Assembly (NCBI GenBank): GCA_902561155.1
Contig: CACEOY010000008.1
Location: 1 to 47,035 of the forward strand
Length of the DNA stretch: 47,035 nucleotides
Source of the DNA: an uncultured Pelagibacteraceae bacterium
GTDB taxonomy: Bacteria; Pseudomonadota; Alphaproteobacteria; Pelagibacterales; Pelagibacteraceae
Reading direction: 5' to 3'
Shown here: positions 16,775 through 25,551 of the stretch, piece by piece
How positions within the stretch are numbered: position 1 is the stretch's first letter
Layout: the number at the start of each line of letters is the position of its first letter
Notes under the pieces: model-generated
What the model saw: only the letters and a program-made list of their open reading frames with translations
Databases searched by the model: none
Told to the model about the DNA's origin: nothing
Made by a program: the position numbers and the translations under genes

Positions 16775-18612
16775 TGTTTAAAGGTGGATTTATACAAAAC
16801 CTTCCTAAGATTTATGGTTTGTATACCGGTGGCTTCTTGGTTTTCATCTTAATGATGGCAATAGCTGAGCAAGCTGGTGTAACAGCAAAAACAATTGGTA
16901 TTTTGTTTGTTGCATTTACCGTAGCGATATATGCCTTAATTGGTTATTTATCCAGAACGATACAGGTAGACGCATATTATCTTGCAGGAAGACAAGTCCC
17001 AACAGTGTTTAATGGAATGGCGACAGCGGCTGACTGGATGTCAGGTGCTTCGTTCGTAGCATTAGCAGGTGGTGTTTACTTTGGTGGCTATAGTTATATG
17101 GCTTTCTTAGTTGGTTGGACAGGCGGTTATGTGCTTGTATCAACTTTATTAGCACCATACCTAAGAAAATTTGGATGTTACACAGTGCCAGATTTTATAG
17201 GAACAAGATACGGTGGAAACGGAGTACGTTTCTGTGCAGTGTTAGTTCTTGTATTAGCTTCTTTCACTTACGTGACAGCTCAGATAAATGCTACAGGAAC
17301 TATTGCTGCTAGAGCATTAGGTATTCCTTTTGAAGCAGGTGTATGGGTAGGTTTAGTTAGTATCTTACTTTGTTCAATGTTAGGTGGAATGAGAGCTGTA
17401 ACATGGACACAGGTCGCACAATATATCGTATTGATTGTTGCTTACTTAATACCAGTATTCTGGATTAGTAACAAAATCGGTGCAGGTGTATTCCCACACT
17501 TAATGTTAGGTGATGAAGTGCAAAGAATAACTGACCTTGAAAGTCAATTCGGTTTAGTCAAAAACAGTGCCGCTGACGTAAAAGCAGCAGGTGTTCCTGG
17601 TGGATTAAAATCTATTGCAGTAGCACATGCTGGTGTAGGTGCAGGTGGAATGGCAGTATGGAAATACATATCGTTAGCTATCTGTATGATGGTAGGAACT
17701 GCGTCGTTACCTCATATCTTAATGAGATACTTCACAACTCCTTCAGTAAAATCAGCTAGAAAATCAGTAGCTTGGTCGCTATTCTTTATTTTCTTGCTTT
17801 ACTCTTCAGCGCCAATGCTTGCAACTTTGTCTAAAATATCATTGATGGATCCAAACTTACCGACAGGTATTATTGGGAAATCTATTGCTGATGTACAAAG
17901 TATAGAGTGGGTCAAACAATGGTCTTCTCAGAAGCAAGTGTTTATTGCTGACTTTAACGGTGACGGCATACTACAGTTAAACGAATGGTTCATGAGAACA
18001 GGTGTAGTAGTACTTGCAACTCCTGAAGTTGCAGGATTACCTTACGTAATCTCTGGACTGGTTGCTGCCGGAGGTATGGCTGCAGCGATGTCAACTGCTG
18101 ATGGATTAGTACTTGCGATTTCAAACGCGTTATCGCACGATGTTTACTACAACATGATTGATCCAAAAGCGGATGTTAGAAAACGATTAATAGTAGCACG
18201 TGTTCTATTAGTTGTTGTAGGTGCGGCTGGTGCATACATTGCATCAATGCGTATCACTAGTATCCTTGGAGCAGTTGCATGGGCGTTTGACTTTGCGATG
18301 TCAGGCTTATTCTTCCCACTTGTACTTGGAGTATGGTGGAAGAGAGCTACTAGAGAAGGTGCGATAGCAGGTATGTTATCTGGTCTCGCAGCTGGAACAG
18401 CTTATCTAATCTATGTGTATCCTAAGTTTATGGGTAACCCAGCTTGGTTAGGTATTGACCATTTAAGATTTGGTCTAATTGGTGCTCCAGTATGTTTAGT
18501 AGTAATGGTTGTTGTAAGTTTAATGACCAAAGCTCCTGATGCTGCAACGCAAAGAATGGTTGATGAAGTTAGGGTTCCTAGCGGAAAATCTATTCTTGGT
18601 AGAGCGCACTAA
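16774..18612 (+). CDS. Sodium:solute symporter family permease (large subunit, VC_2705-like)
   Basis: A 612-residue permease of the SSS family, in the subgroup paired with DUF4212 proteins, related to the acetate permease ActP. It has about 13 hydrophobic segments. The family core is seen as YYLAGRQVPTVFNGMATAADWMS, GYVLVSTLLAPYLRKFG, the ASLPHILMRYFTTPS motif, and MAAAMSTADGLVLAISNALSHD. Residues 393-404 form a canonical EF-hand-type calcium loop (DFNGDGILQLNE) in an insert. Substrate is likely a short carboxylate such as acetate, judging from family and the adjacent acs. A strong terminator follows, and codon use is visibly less AT-biased than in neighbours, as expected for a highly expressed transporter. 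Confidence 0.9.
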   Translation: MFKGGFIQNLPKIYGLYTGGFLVFILMMAIAEQAGVTAKTIGILFVAFTVAIYALIGYLSRTIQVDAYYLAGRQVPTVFNGMATAADWMSGASFVALAGGVYFGGYSYMAFLVGWTGGYVLVSTLLAPYLRKFGCYTVPDFIGTRYGGNGVRFCAVLVLVLASFTYVTAQINATGTIAARALGIPFEAGVWVGLVSILLCSMLGGMRAVTWTQVAQYIVLIVAYLIPVFWISNKIGAGVFPHLMLGDEVQRITDLESQFGLVKNSAADVKAAGVPGGLKSIAVAHAGVGAGGMAVWKYISLAICMMVGTASLPHILMRYFTTPSVKSARKSVAWSLFFIFLLYSSAPMLATLSKISLMDPNLPTGIIGKSIADVQSIEWVKQWSSQKQVFIADFNGDGILQLNEWFMRTGVVVLATPEVAGLPYVISGLVAAGGMAAAMSTADGLVLAISNALSHDVYYNMIDPKADVRKRLIVARVLLVVVGAAGAYIASMRITSILGAVAWAFDFAMSGLFFPLVLGVWWKRATREGAIAGMLSGLAAGTAYLIYVYPKFMGNPAWLGIDHLRFGLIGAPVCLVVMVVVSLMTKAPDAATQRMVDEVRVPSGKSILGRAH

Positions 18613-18632
18613 GTTAAAATATTAAATGATTT

Positions 18633-18663
18633 AAAGGGGCGATTTATTCGCCCCTTTTTTTTT
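18633..18663 (+). terminator. Intrinsic terminator of the symporter operon
   Basis: A perfect 10-bp inverted repeat (AAAGGGGCGA at 18633-18642, TCGCCCCTTT at 18648-18657) with a five-base loop is followed by an uninterrupted T run to 18663. It begins 20 bases after the symporter stop codon. It is the clearest rho-independent terminator in the window. Confidence 0.92.
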
Positions 18664-18687
18664 ATCTCAATAATGATAATGTAAATT

Positions 18688-19029
18688 ATGCCTATTTGGG
18701 TTTACATATTAGACTATATTTTAGGGATAGTGATGTACACTTTAATTGGAAGGGCGGCTATGAACATCTTTCAAAGAGAAGACTCAAATTTTTTCTTTAT
18801 GAGAATTTTCGTAAAGTTTACAAATCCAGTACTCAAAGCTTTTGATAAAATTACACCTGAGTTTTTAGCTAGACCAATTGTTCCATTATATGTTGCATTT
18901 TATTTCTATTTAATAAGATTTTATTTAATGCCATGGTTATTAGGGTATGGGTCTATGGGAATGTTGTCTTTTCCAATAGATCATGAATTCTCGAGAGAAC
19001 TATACAGAATATTTAGCCCAGACAAATAA
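18688..19029 (+). CDS. Small YggT-like membrane protein (hypothetical)
   Basis: A 113-residue protein with two or three hydrophobic segments (about residues 4-22 and 65-90). Between them is MRIFVKFTNPVLKAFDKITPEF, whose position and sense (aromatic, then NP, then basic and a proline) resemble the YggT family loop, followed by a second membrane segment. I take it as a distant YggT-like protein of unknown function. It lies between the symporter terminator and the rpe promoter, so it is probably transcribed alone. Confidence 0.6.
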   Translation: MPIWVYILDYILGIVMYTLIGRAAMNIFQREDSNFFFMRIFVKFTNPVLKAFDKITPEFLARPIVPLYVAFYFYLIRFYLMPWLLGYGSMGMLSFPIDHEFSRELYRIFSPDK

Positions 19030-19034
19030 TTTTT

Positions 19035-19062
19035 TTGACAAGATTATTATATAAAATATAAA
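19035..19062 (+). promoter_or_regulatory. Near-consensus sigma-70 promoter directly before rpe
   Basis: A perfect TTGACA -35 box (19035-19040) is followed after 16 bases by a TATAAA -10 box (19057-19062). The rpe ATG begins eight bases after the -10 box, at 19071, so the predicted transcription start coincides with or nearly touches the start codon. No Shine-Dalgarno sequence precedes the ATG. Confidence 0.7.
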
Positions 19063-19070
19063 TAAAATAT

Positions 19071-19733
19071 ATGCCATCTAACATAAAGATTTCACCTTCA
19101 ATCTTATCAGCTGATTTTAGCAAATTAGGGGAAGAAATAATTTCATTAGACAAAGCTGGAGCTGATTACATACATGTTGATGTAATGGATGGACACTTTG
19201 TTCCTAACATTACCATTGGACCAGAAATTATAAAAAAATTAAGACCTGTAACTAAAAAAACCTTTGATGTTCATTTAATGATAGAGCCGGTAGATAAGTA
19301 TATTAAAGACTTTGCTAACGCAGGAGCAGATATCATTACATTTCATCCAGAAGCAACACCAAGTACAGAAGAAACAATTAATTTAATAAAAAAATTTAAT
19401 AAAAAAGTTGGTGTATCTTTAAAACCAAAGTCTGACATTAGTCTTATTGAAAAATATCTCAAAAAAATAGATTTAATATTAGTCATGAGTGTAGAGCCAG
19501 GATTTGCTGGTCAAAAATTTATGCCAGATGTTTTACCAAAATTAAAAAAGCTTAAAGAGATAGTTACAAATGAAAATTTAATAATAGACCTTGAAATAGA
19601 TGGGGGTATAAATTTTGAAAATTCTAAGGATGCGATTAATGCCGGTGCTAACGTTTTAGTTTCAGGTTCCACTATTTTTAAACAAAATAACGGGGATTTA
19701 AAAAAAAACATTAGTTTATTAAGATCGAGTTAA
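19071..19733 (+). CDS. rpe: Ribulose-phosphate 3-epimerase
   Basis: Rpe interconverts ribulose 5-phosphate and xylulose 5-phosphate in the pentose phosphate pathway. The 220-residue TIM barrel opens with ISPSILSADFSKLG. The metal-binding residues His35 and Asp37 are in YIHVDVMDGHFVPN. VHLMIEP, MSVEPGFAGQKF, and the phosphate-binding DGGI and VSGSTIF follow. The ATG at 19071 is placed immediately after a good promoter. A heparinase-like gene follows two bases after the stop and then purH, forming a tight plus-strand run. Confidence 0.96.
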   Translation: MPSNIKISPSILSADFSKLGEEIISLDKAGADYIHVDVMDGHFVPNITIGPEIIKKLRPVTKKTFDVHLMIEPVDKYIKDFANAGADIITFHPEATPSTEETINLIKKFNKKVGVSLKPKSDISLIEKYLKKIDLILVMSVEPGFAGQKFMPDVLPKLKKLKEIVTNENLIIDLEIDGGINFENSKDAINAGANVLVSGSTIFKQNNGDLKKNISLLRSS

Positions 19734-19735
19734 CA

Positions 19736-21382
19736 ATGATCAGTCCTAGAACTGCTTATTATTATATTCTTGCAATTAAAATTAATATAATTAAGATTTT
19801 AAAGAAGATTTATTTCAAAACAGGATTTTATAAAAAATCTTTAATATCAAAAGTACCAAGCCAATTTTTTTTCTTCCCAAATCCTTTTTTAATGTCTTGT
19901 TTCTCAAATTACAGAAAATTTGCCTTTCAAATTAATGATCTGGATCCAAATAAATTTTGGAAACAGAATTATTCATATAAAGAAAAAAGTGAACTTCACA
20001 ATTTTCTTTGGTTAAGTTCAATCGATCGTAAAGATGATTCTTATACTCTCAGAAAAATTATAACATTGTGGAATCTTGATAATCTTAGATATAAATCTCA
20101 CATCTGGGAAACAAGTGTAATCAGTAAAAGAGTAATGAGTTGGATTTTAAATGCTGATATAATTCTTAAAAATTCTAATTTTGAATTCAAAAGGAAATTT
20201 ATCGAGTCAATTATTATTCAAACAAATCATTTAAAAAAAAATTTTAAATATGAGATTAACCATCAAAAAAAAATTGAGGTTATTGCCGTTTTAATTTTAT
20301 CTGGATTAGTTTTTAAAGAGTATGAAGAAAATTTTCAAGTTGGCTTAAAAGAGCTGGAAAAGCTAATTGAAACGTTTTTTGATGATAATGGTTTCCCTTT
20401 AACTAGAAGTCCAGACGATTTATTAATTTGTTCAAAATATTTTTTATTGATTAAAGAAGTTATAAAAGATGCTCAAAAATATGTTCCAAATACTTTAGAA
20501 AATACACTTGAAAAAAATTTAGAATGTTTAAAACAGATAACCACGCCAGCCAACTCACTCCCATTATTTAACGGTTCAATAGAGGAAGATTTAACTAATT
20601 TTTACAATTATATTAGTCACTTTAAAATTAAAATTAAAAAACCAAAAATTAATGCAGGGAATATTTACGTTATCAAAAATAAAAAAGACACCATTTTTTT
20701 TGAAGCGGGAGATCCTCCAAAGAAAAAATACTCATCTTGTTATCAGTCTGGACCTTTGTCATTTGAATATTTTTTTGATGATCAAAAAATAATTACTAAT
20801 AGTGGGTTTGGAGTAAACATTTCTAATAAGGCCAGACTTTTGAGTCGATTTACATCTTCTCAATCAGCATTATGTTTAAATGACACATCCATTGTAAGTT
20901 TTGAAAAAAATATCTTAATGAATAAAGCTTATGGATTTTTAATTAAAAGAGATTTTAAAATTTTTAATTTAGAAAATACGAACGACTTCAATGAGATTCG
21001 AATTCAAGCCGGACATGACGCTTATCTTAAAAATTTTGGCTGCTTGCACAGTAGAACAATTAGTATTGATAAAATTAGTAATAAAATTATTGGTCAAGAT
21101 AAGCTAACACGAAAGAACTTAAATTCAATAATTAAGTACGATATACGTTTTCACCTGTGCCCAGGTCTCACAGCTGTTCAGACTATAGGTAGAAGTGCTT
21201 TACTTATTCAAATTAATAAAAATAAAGCTTTGTTATTCTCTTCAAATGAAAAAAACTTAAAAATTGAAAAAAGTATTTTTTTTGGAGCCCAGAAAGTGTT
21301 AGATAACTATTGTATACTGATTTCTGGGATCATGGAAAATAATGAAAAAAACATTAACTGGGAAATAAATAAAAAAATATAA
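19736..21382 (+). CDS. Heparinase II/III-like family protein
   Basis: A 548-residue protein matching the heparinase II/III-like group found between housekeeping genes in many Alphaproteobacteria. An N-terminal alpha-helical half (for example FLWLSSIDRKDDSY and SHIWETSVISKRVMSWI) is followed by a beta-rich C-terminal half containing GAGDPP-like FEAGDPPKKKYS and SCYQSGPLSFEYFFDDQ, AGHDAYLKNFGCLHSRTI, and the late RFHLCPGLTAV. Characterised members are polysaccharide lyases, but the substrate of this housekeeping branch is unknown to me. No convincing signal peptide is seen. It sits two bases after rpe and two bases before purH. Confidence 0.8.
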   Translation: MISPRTAYYYILAIKINIIKILKKIYFKTGFYKKSLISKVPSQFFFFPNPFLMSCFSNYRKFAFQINDLDPNKFWKQNYSYKEKSELHNFLWLSSIDRKDDSYTLRKIITLWNLDNLRYKSHIWETSVISKRVMSWILNADIILKNSNFEFKRKFIESIIIQTNHLKKNFKYEINHQKKIEVIAVLILSGLVFKEYEENFQVGLKELEKLIETFFDDNGFPLTRSPDDLLICSKYFLLIKEVIKDAQKYVPNTLENTLEKNLECLKQITTPANSLPLFNGSIEEDLTNFYNYISHFKIKIKKPKINAGNIYVIKNKKDTIFFEAGDPPKKKYSSCYQSGPLSFEYFFDDQKIITNSGFGVNISNKARLLSRFTSSQSALCLNDTSIVSFEKNILMNKAYGFLIKRDFKIFNLENTNDFNEIRIQAGHDAYLKNFGCLHSRTISIDKISNKIIGQDKLTRKNLNSIIKYDIRFHLCPGLTAVQTIGRSALLIQINKNKALLFSSNEKNLKIEKSIFFGAQKVLDNYCILISGIMENNEKNINWEINKKI

Positions 21383-21383
21383 A

Positions 21384-22931
21384 ATGAGTAAAATTAAAAA
21401 CGCTCTAATATCAGTTTCTGATAAAGAAAAACTTAAAATTGTTTTAAAAACTTTAAAAAAAAATAATATAAATATAATTAGTTCTGGTGGGACATTTAAA
21501 TCAATAAGAAAATTTGGTTTTAAATGTAAAGAAGTTTCAGAATATACTGGATTTGAAGAAATGTTGGATGGAAGAGTTAAGACCTTACACCCAAAAATTC
21601 ACTCTGGAATTCTTTTCAAGAGAGAAAAGAAAATTCACAAAAAACAAATGCGAAAAAAACAATTTGAGCCTATAGATCTGGTGATAGTTAATTTTTACCC
21701 ATTCGAAAAAATAATCAAGGGAAGTGCAAACAGAGACAGAATTATAGAAAATATTGATATAGGAGGGCCCAGTATGGTTAGGTCAGCTGCTAAAAATTCG
21801 AAAGATGTCACAGTTATCACTGATATTGAAGACTATTCTGAATTAATTAAAGAACTAAATAAGTTTAAGGGTAAAACAACATTTGATTTTAGAAAGAGAA
21901 TGGCAAGTAAAGCTTTTAGTTTAACCGCTTATTATGATGCAATTGTTTCGGAATGGTTTAACAGAGATATTGGATTAAAGTTTCCTGATAGAAAGACTTT
22001 TTTTGGAAAAAAAATTAGTCAATTAAGATATGGTGAAAATCCGCATCAGAGAAGTTCTATTTATATTAGCAGTCTTAAGAAAAACGACATTGATTTGCAA
22101 CAGTTGAGCGGTAAAAATTTAAGTTACAACAATTATAATGATTTGTTTGCAGGGCTAGATATATTGATTTCTAATTTAGACTCTCCGTCAACAGTAATTA
22201 TTAAACACGCTAATCCGTGTGGAATATCTTCAAATAAATCTGCGCTTGTATCTTTTTTAAATGCTCAAGCTAGCGATCCTATAAGTGCATTTGGAGGGAT
22301 TGTAGCTTGCAATTATAAGATAAACAATAAAATTGCAAAAGAGATTAATAAAACATTTTTTGAGGTAATTTTAGCAAAAGGTTTTGATCAAGGGGCTTTA
22401 AGAATATTTAAGAAAAAGAAAAATATGAGAGTTATTGATATTTCAAAATATGATAACGAAGCTAAAACGACAGTTAAATTTTTTGATAACTCTTTTCTTT
22501 TACAAGAGAAAGATGAAATAGTTTTTGATAAAAAAGAGTTAAAATGTGTAACAAAAAATAAACCATCCAGAGAAGAATTTAAAGATATAGAATTTGCATT
22601 TAGAGTATGTAAGTATGTTAAATCTAATGCGATTGTAATTGTTAAGAATAGTTCAACTATCGGTATTGGTGCTGGACAACAAAATAGACTAGATAGTTGT
22701 AGGATAGCTACTCAAAAAGCAAGAAAATTTCAGCCTAAAAATCTTAATAATTCAATAGCTGCATCTGATGCCTTTTTCCCCTTTGCTGATGGAATTAAAA
22801 CTTTAATAAATGCTGGAGTAAAAATCATTGTTCAACCAGGTGGTTCAATAAGAGATAAAGAAGTTATAGAGGCCGCAGATAAAGCTAAAATTAAAATGGT
22901 GTTTACTGGAATAAGACATTTTAATCATTAA
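21384..22931 (+). CDS. purH: Bifunctional AICAR formyltransferase/IMP cyclohydrolase
   Basis: PurH performs the last two steps of IMP synthesis. The 515-residue protein has the N-terminal cyclohydrolase (MGS-like) domain with KNALISVSDK, the GGTFKSIR loop and MLDGRVKTLHPKIHSGIL, and the C-terminal transformylase with the conserved KHANPCG and AFGGIVACN. The end has FFPFADGIKTLINAGVKIIVQPGGSIRD. It requires 10-formyl-tetrahydrofolate, which the folD product in this window can supply. Its stop directly abuts the convergent pterin dehydratase gene. Confidence 0.97.
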   Translation: MSKIKNALISVSDKEKLKIVLKTLKKNNINIISSGGTFKSIRKFGFKCKEVSEYTGFEEMLDGRVKTLHPKIHSGILFKREKKIHKKQMRKKQFEPIDLVIVNFYPFEKIIKGSANRDRIIENIDIGGPSMVRSAAKNSKDVTVITDIEDYSELIKELNKFKGKTTFDFRKRMASKAFSLTAYYDAIVSEWFNRDIGLKFPDRKTFFGKKISQLRYGENPHQRSSIYISSLKKNDIDLQQLSGKNLSYNNYNDLFAGLDILISNLDSPSTVIIKHANPCGISSNKSALVSFLNAQASDPISAFGGIVACNYKINNKIAKEINKTFFEVILAKGFDQGALRIFKKKKNMRVIDISKYDNEAKTTVKFFDNSFLLQEKDEIVFDKKELKCVTKNKPSREEFKDIEFAFRVCKYVKSNAIVIVKNSSTIGIGAGQQNRLDSCRIATQKARKFQPKNLNNSIAASDAFFPFADGIKTLINAGVKIIVQPGGSIRDKEVIEAADKAKIKMVFTGIRHFNH

Positions 22932-23267
22932 TTAAATTTTATCAATTTTAGCTGCTAAAATGAAATCACTTTCTGCCAAACCTTTTATGGCGTGTGTTGA
23001 AATTTTAATTTTAGCATACCCCCAACCAAAAGTAATATCTGGGTGATGACCTTCAATTTCTGCAATTTTACCAACATTAGTTACAAATTTTTCACTTTCA
23101 ACGTAATTGTTAAATTTAAAATTTTTTTCAATGTAATAATTTTTTTCTTTATCTTTTAATACATCCCATCCATCTACTTTTTTTAAATATTTGTGTATTT
23201 CATTGATATCGAAAGCTGGAATTCCTCCCTCACAAGCTACACATTTTTTTTCTGCTAAATCTTCCAT
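22932..23267 (-). CDS. 4a-hydroxytetrahydrobiopterin dehydratase (PCD/PhhB family)
   Basis: A 111-residue pterin-4a-carbinolamine dehydratase family protein. It contains the family signature EGHHPDITFGWGYAKIKISTH followed by the closing segment GLAESDFILAAKID. The classical role is to recycle the pterin cofactor of aromatic amino acid hydroxylases, but many marine bacteria carry PCD homologues without a hydroxylase, where a role in molybdopterin or general pterin metabolism has been suggested. An N-terminal CVACEG segment precedes the domain. It lies 43 bases downstream of tRNA-Gly on the same strand and may be co-transcribed with it. Confidence 0.92.
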   Translation of the reverse strand: MEDLAEKKCVACEGGIPAFDINEIHKYLKKVDGWDVLKDKEKNYYIEKNFKFNNYVESEKFVTNVGKIAEIEGHHPDITFGWGYAKIKISTHAIKGLAESDFILAAKIDKI

Positions 23268-23310
23268 GACTGTTTTTAAACTTTTATTAGTTTTTATACC
23301 ATGTTTTATT

Positions 23311-23385
23311 TGGAGCGGGCAAAGGGACTTGAACCCTCGACCTTCTCGTTGGCAACGAGACGCTCTACCACTGAGCTATGCCCGC
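23311..23385 (-). tRNA. tRNA-Gly (anticodon GCC)
   Basis: The minus-strand sequence folds as a complete cloverleaf. The acceptor arm starts GCGGGCA (from 23385) and ends TGCCCGC followed by discriminator T and an encoded CCA (23313-23311). The D-arm is AGCTCAGTGGTAGAGC. The anticodon stem is CTCGT/ACGAG with loop TTGCCAA, giving anticodon GCC. The T-arm is GAGGGTTCAAGTCCCTT. Total length including CCA is 75 bases. Confidence 0.97.
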
Positions 23386-23534
23386 TTCTTCTATTAACAT
23401 TGAAAGTATTAGCTTTTTTGAAATTTAGCAAGTGACAAAATATTATTGGCTCAGACAAATACTTTTCTGCCGCAAAAAGAGCTTCTGCAAAGATTAAGCC
23501 GTTTTAAAGATAGAACTCGACATATTATTACAAA

Positions 23535-23564
23535 TTGACAGTTCTATTTTATTAATCTTATAAT
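23535..23564 (+). promoter_or_regulatory. Consensus sigma-70 promoter directly before the Lon-N-domain gene
   Basis: A perfect TTGACA (23535-23540) and a perfect TATAAT (23559-23564) are separated by 18 bases. The ATG of the downstream gene is at 23571, six bases after the -10 box, where transcription itself should begin. This predicts a leaderless message. It lies in the 185-base spacer after tRNA-Gly, in which I otherwise see only short repeats of CTTCTGC. Confidence 0.72.
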
Positions 23565-23570
23565 TAATAG

Positions 23571-24200
23571 ATGGATAAAAAATTTCCAAAACAAATACCT
23601 GTTTTTCCTTTAAGTGGTGTAATTTACTTTCCAAAAACTAATTTACCATTAAATATTTTCGAAGAAAGATATTTAGAGTTGGTTAATGATTGTTTTAGAA
23701 GCAATAAACTAATGGGTATGGTCCAATCAAAAAAAGAAAATAGCTCGGTTTACAAGGTTGGCTGTTTAGGTAAAATAAGTGACTACCAAGAAACTTCTGA
23801 TGGCAGAGTATTAATAAATTTGACTGGAATAACTAGATTTGAAATTACAAAAGAGATAGCCAATCAAAAGAAATATAGAGAGTTCGAAGTTGATTACAAA
23901 AAATTTCATAGAGATGTACTTGACTCTGAAAAAATTGCTCTTGTTTATGATGATTTCAAATTTATGGAAAAAATTAAAAAATTTTTCGAAAAAAACGGCC
24001 TTATGATAAATTGGAAAGAATTTGAAAAACTAGATGAAGCACAAAAGATAAATACACTGTCTATGATTGCCCCGATTTCAAACGAAGAAAAGCAAAAACT
24101 ACTTGAAACAATAAGCTTAGGTGAAAAGACAAATACTCTATTAAATATTATTGAGTTTTACTCTTATGAAAATTCATCAGACAATGAAACAATACAATAA
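23571..24200 (+). CDS. Lon N-terminal (LON substrate-binding) domain protein
   Basis: A 209-residue stand-alone LON substrate-binding domain protein without ATPase or protease modules. Typical landmarks are the opening QIPVFPLSGVIYFPKTNLPL, NIFEERYLELVND and MGMVQS, then the GCLGKISDYQETSDGR-type turn and LTGITRFEI. The C-terminal half is helical. Such proteins are widespread in Alphaproteobacteria and are presumed to bind protein substrates, but their partner is unknown. It is convergent with rho, 17 bases apart. Confidence 0.9.
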   Translation: MDKKFPKQIPVFPLSGVIYFPKTNLPLNIFEERYLELVNDCFRSNKLMGMVQSKKENSSVYKVGCLGKISDYQETSDGRVLINLTGITRFEITKEIANQKKYREFEVDYKKFHRDVLDSEKIALVYDDFKFMEKIKKFFEKNGLMINWKEFEKLDEAQKINTLSMIAPISNEEKQKLLETISLGEKTNTLLNIIEFYSYENSSDNETIQ

Positions 24201-24217
24201 GTGAAAAACTTATAAAA

Positions 24218-25489
24218 TTAATTTGATTTATTCATTGAATTAAAGAAATCCGAATTATTTTTAGTGTCTTTAATTTTTGATATTAAAAATTCAATACCGT
24301 CCATAGTGCCCATAGGACTTATGATTCTTCTTAAAACATTCATTTTTGACAAATCATCTTTTTCAAATAAAAGCTCTTCTCTTCTTGTTCCAGATCTTGT
24401 TACATCTAACGCTGGGTAAATTCTTTTATCTGCAACTTTTCTGTCTAATATTAATTCTGAATTTCCAGTTCCCTTAAATTCTTCAAAAATAACTTCGTCC
24501 ATTCTACTTCCTGTGTCTATTAAAGCGGTCGAGATAATCGTAAGTGATCCTCCCTGTTCGACATTCCTTGCTGCTCCAAAAAATCTCTTCGGTCTCTGTA
24601 AAGCATTAGCGTCTACACCACCAGTTAGAACTTTTCCTGAGCTTGGCACCACTGCGTTATATGCTCTACCAAGTCTTGTAATTGAGTCCAACAATATGAC
24701 CACGTCTTTCTTGTGTTCTACAAGTCTCTTGGCTTTTTCTATTACCATTTCAGCAACTGCAACGTGTCTTGAAGCTGGTTCGTCAAAAGTGGATGAGACC
24801 ACTTCACCTTTTACAGATCTTTGCATGTCTGTAACCTCTTCGGGTCTCTCATCAATTAATAACACCATTAAATAAATCTCGGGATGGTTAGCGGTGATTG
24901 ATTGCGCAATATTTTGTAAAATTATAGTTTTGCCAGCTCTAGGAGGTGAAACTATCAAAGATCTTTGTCCTTTACCTATTGGACTTACTAAATCTATTAA
25001 TCTTGCGGTATTGTCAGGTTTTTTCTCTACCTTAGTGCTTTCAACTTCTAATTTAATTCTTTTATTAGGATATAAAGGTGTCAGGTTATCAAAAGCTATT
25101 TTATTTCTACCTTTCTCTGGTTCATCAAAATTAATTTTATTTACTTTAAGCAAAGCGAAATATCTTTCTGCGTCCTTAGGAGCCCGCACTTCCCCTTCGA
25201 CTGTGTCGCCAGTTCTTAATCCAAATCTTCTTATTTGACTTGGGCTCACATATATATCGTCTGGGCCAGGCAAATAATTCGACTCTATTGCTCTTAAAAA
25301 ACCAAAGCCATCTTGTAAAACTTCAAGTACACCTGAGGCGCTGATCTGCTCGTTTTTCTCTGCTAGTTTCTTTAGTATAGCGAAAAGAATCTCTTGCTTT
25401 CTTAGGGTACTAGGGTTTTCAATTCCAAGTTTTTCCGCTTGAGAAATTAAATCAGCTGGGCTTTGTTTTTTTAATTCTTGTAAGTTCAT
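24218..25489 (-). CDS. rho: Transcription termination factor Rho
   Basis: Rho is the hexameric RNA helicase that ends transcription at unstructured C-rich RNA. The 423-residue protein has the N-terminal Rho domain, an OB-fold with the RNA-binding motif DGFGFLR at 60-66, and the ATPase with Walker A PPRAGKT at 182-188, [14 protein letters not shown], and the Walker B/arginine region [15 protein letters not shown]. Length is typical. Intrinsic terminators are scarce in this window, so Rho may carry much of the termination load. The 62-base spacer upstream separates it from hemJ. Confidence 0.98.
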   Translation of the reverse strand: MNLQELKKQSPADLISQAEKLGIENPSTLRKQEILFAILKKLAEKNEQISASGVLEVLQDGFGFLRAIESNYLPGPDDIYVSPSQIRRFGLRTGDTVEGEVRAPKDAERYFALLKVNKINFDEPEKGRNKIAFDNLTPLYPNKRIKLEVESTKVEKKPDNTARLIDLVSPIGKGQRSLIVSPPRAGKTIILQNIAQSITANHPEIYLMVLLIDERPEEVTDMQRSVKGEVVSSTFDEPASRHVAVAEMVIEKAKRLVEHKKDVVILLDSITRLGRAYNAVVPSSGKVLTGGVDANALQRPKRFFGAARNVEQGGSLTIISTALIDTGSRMDEVIFEEFKGTGNSELILDRKVADKRIYPALDVTRSGTRREELLFEKDDLSKMNVLRRIISPMGTMDGIEFLISKIKDTKNNSDFFNSMNKSN

Positions 25490-25551
25490 TTGATTGGTTG
25501 AATTTGAGGTAAGTTAAGTAAATATAAGACTTTTTGATAAAATTTCAAGTA

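Noticed and set aside
18197-18202. CACGTG hexamer in the symporter gene as a parS site
   Set aside because: Flanks do not match parS beyond the hexamer.
23191-23397. Open frame of 68 codons on the plus strand across the tRNA-Gly gene
   Set aside because: It is read through the antisense of a tRNA and of the pterin dehydratase start; no ribosome-binding site and no family resemblance.
23386-23534. Second tRNA or small RNA downstream of tRNA-Gly
   Set aside because: No cloverleaf or consistent stem could be drawn; only a short CTTCTGC repeat is present.
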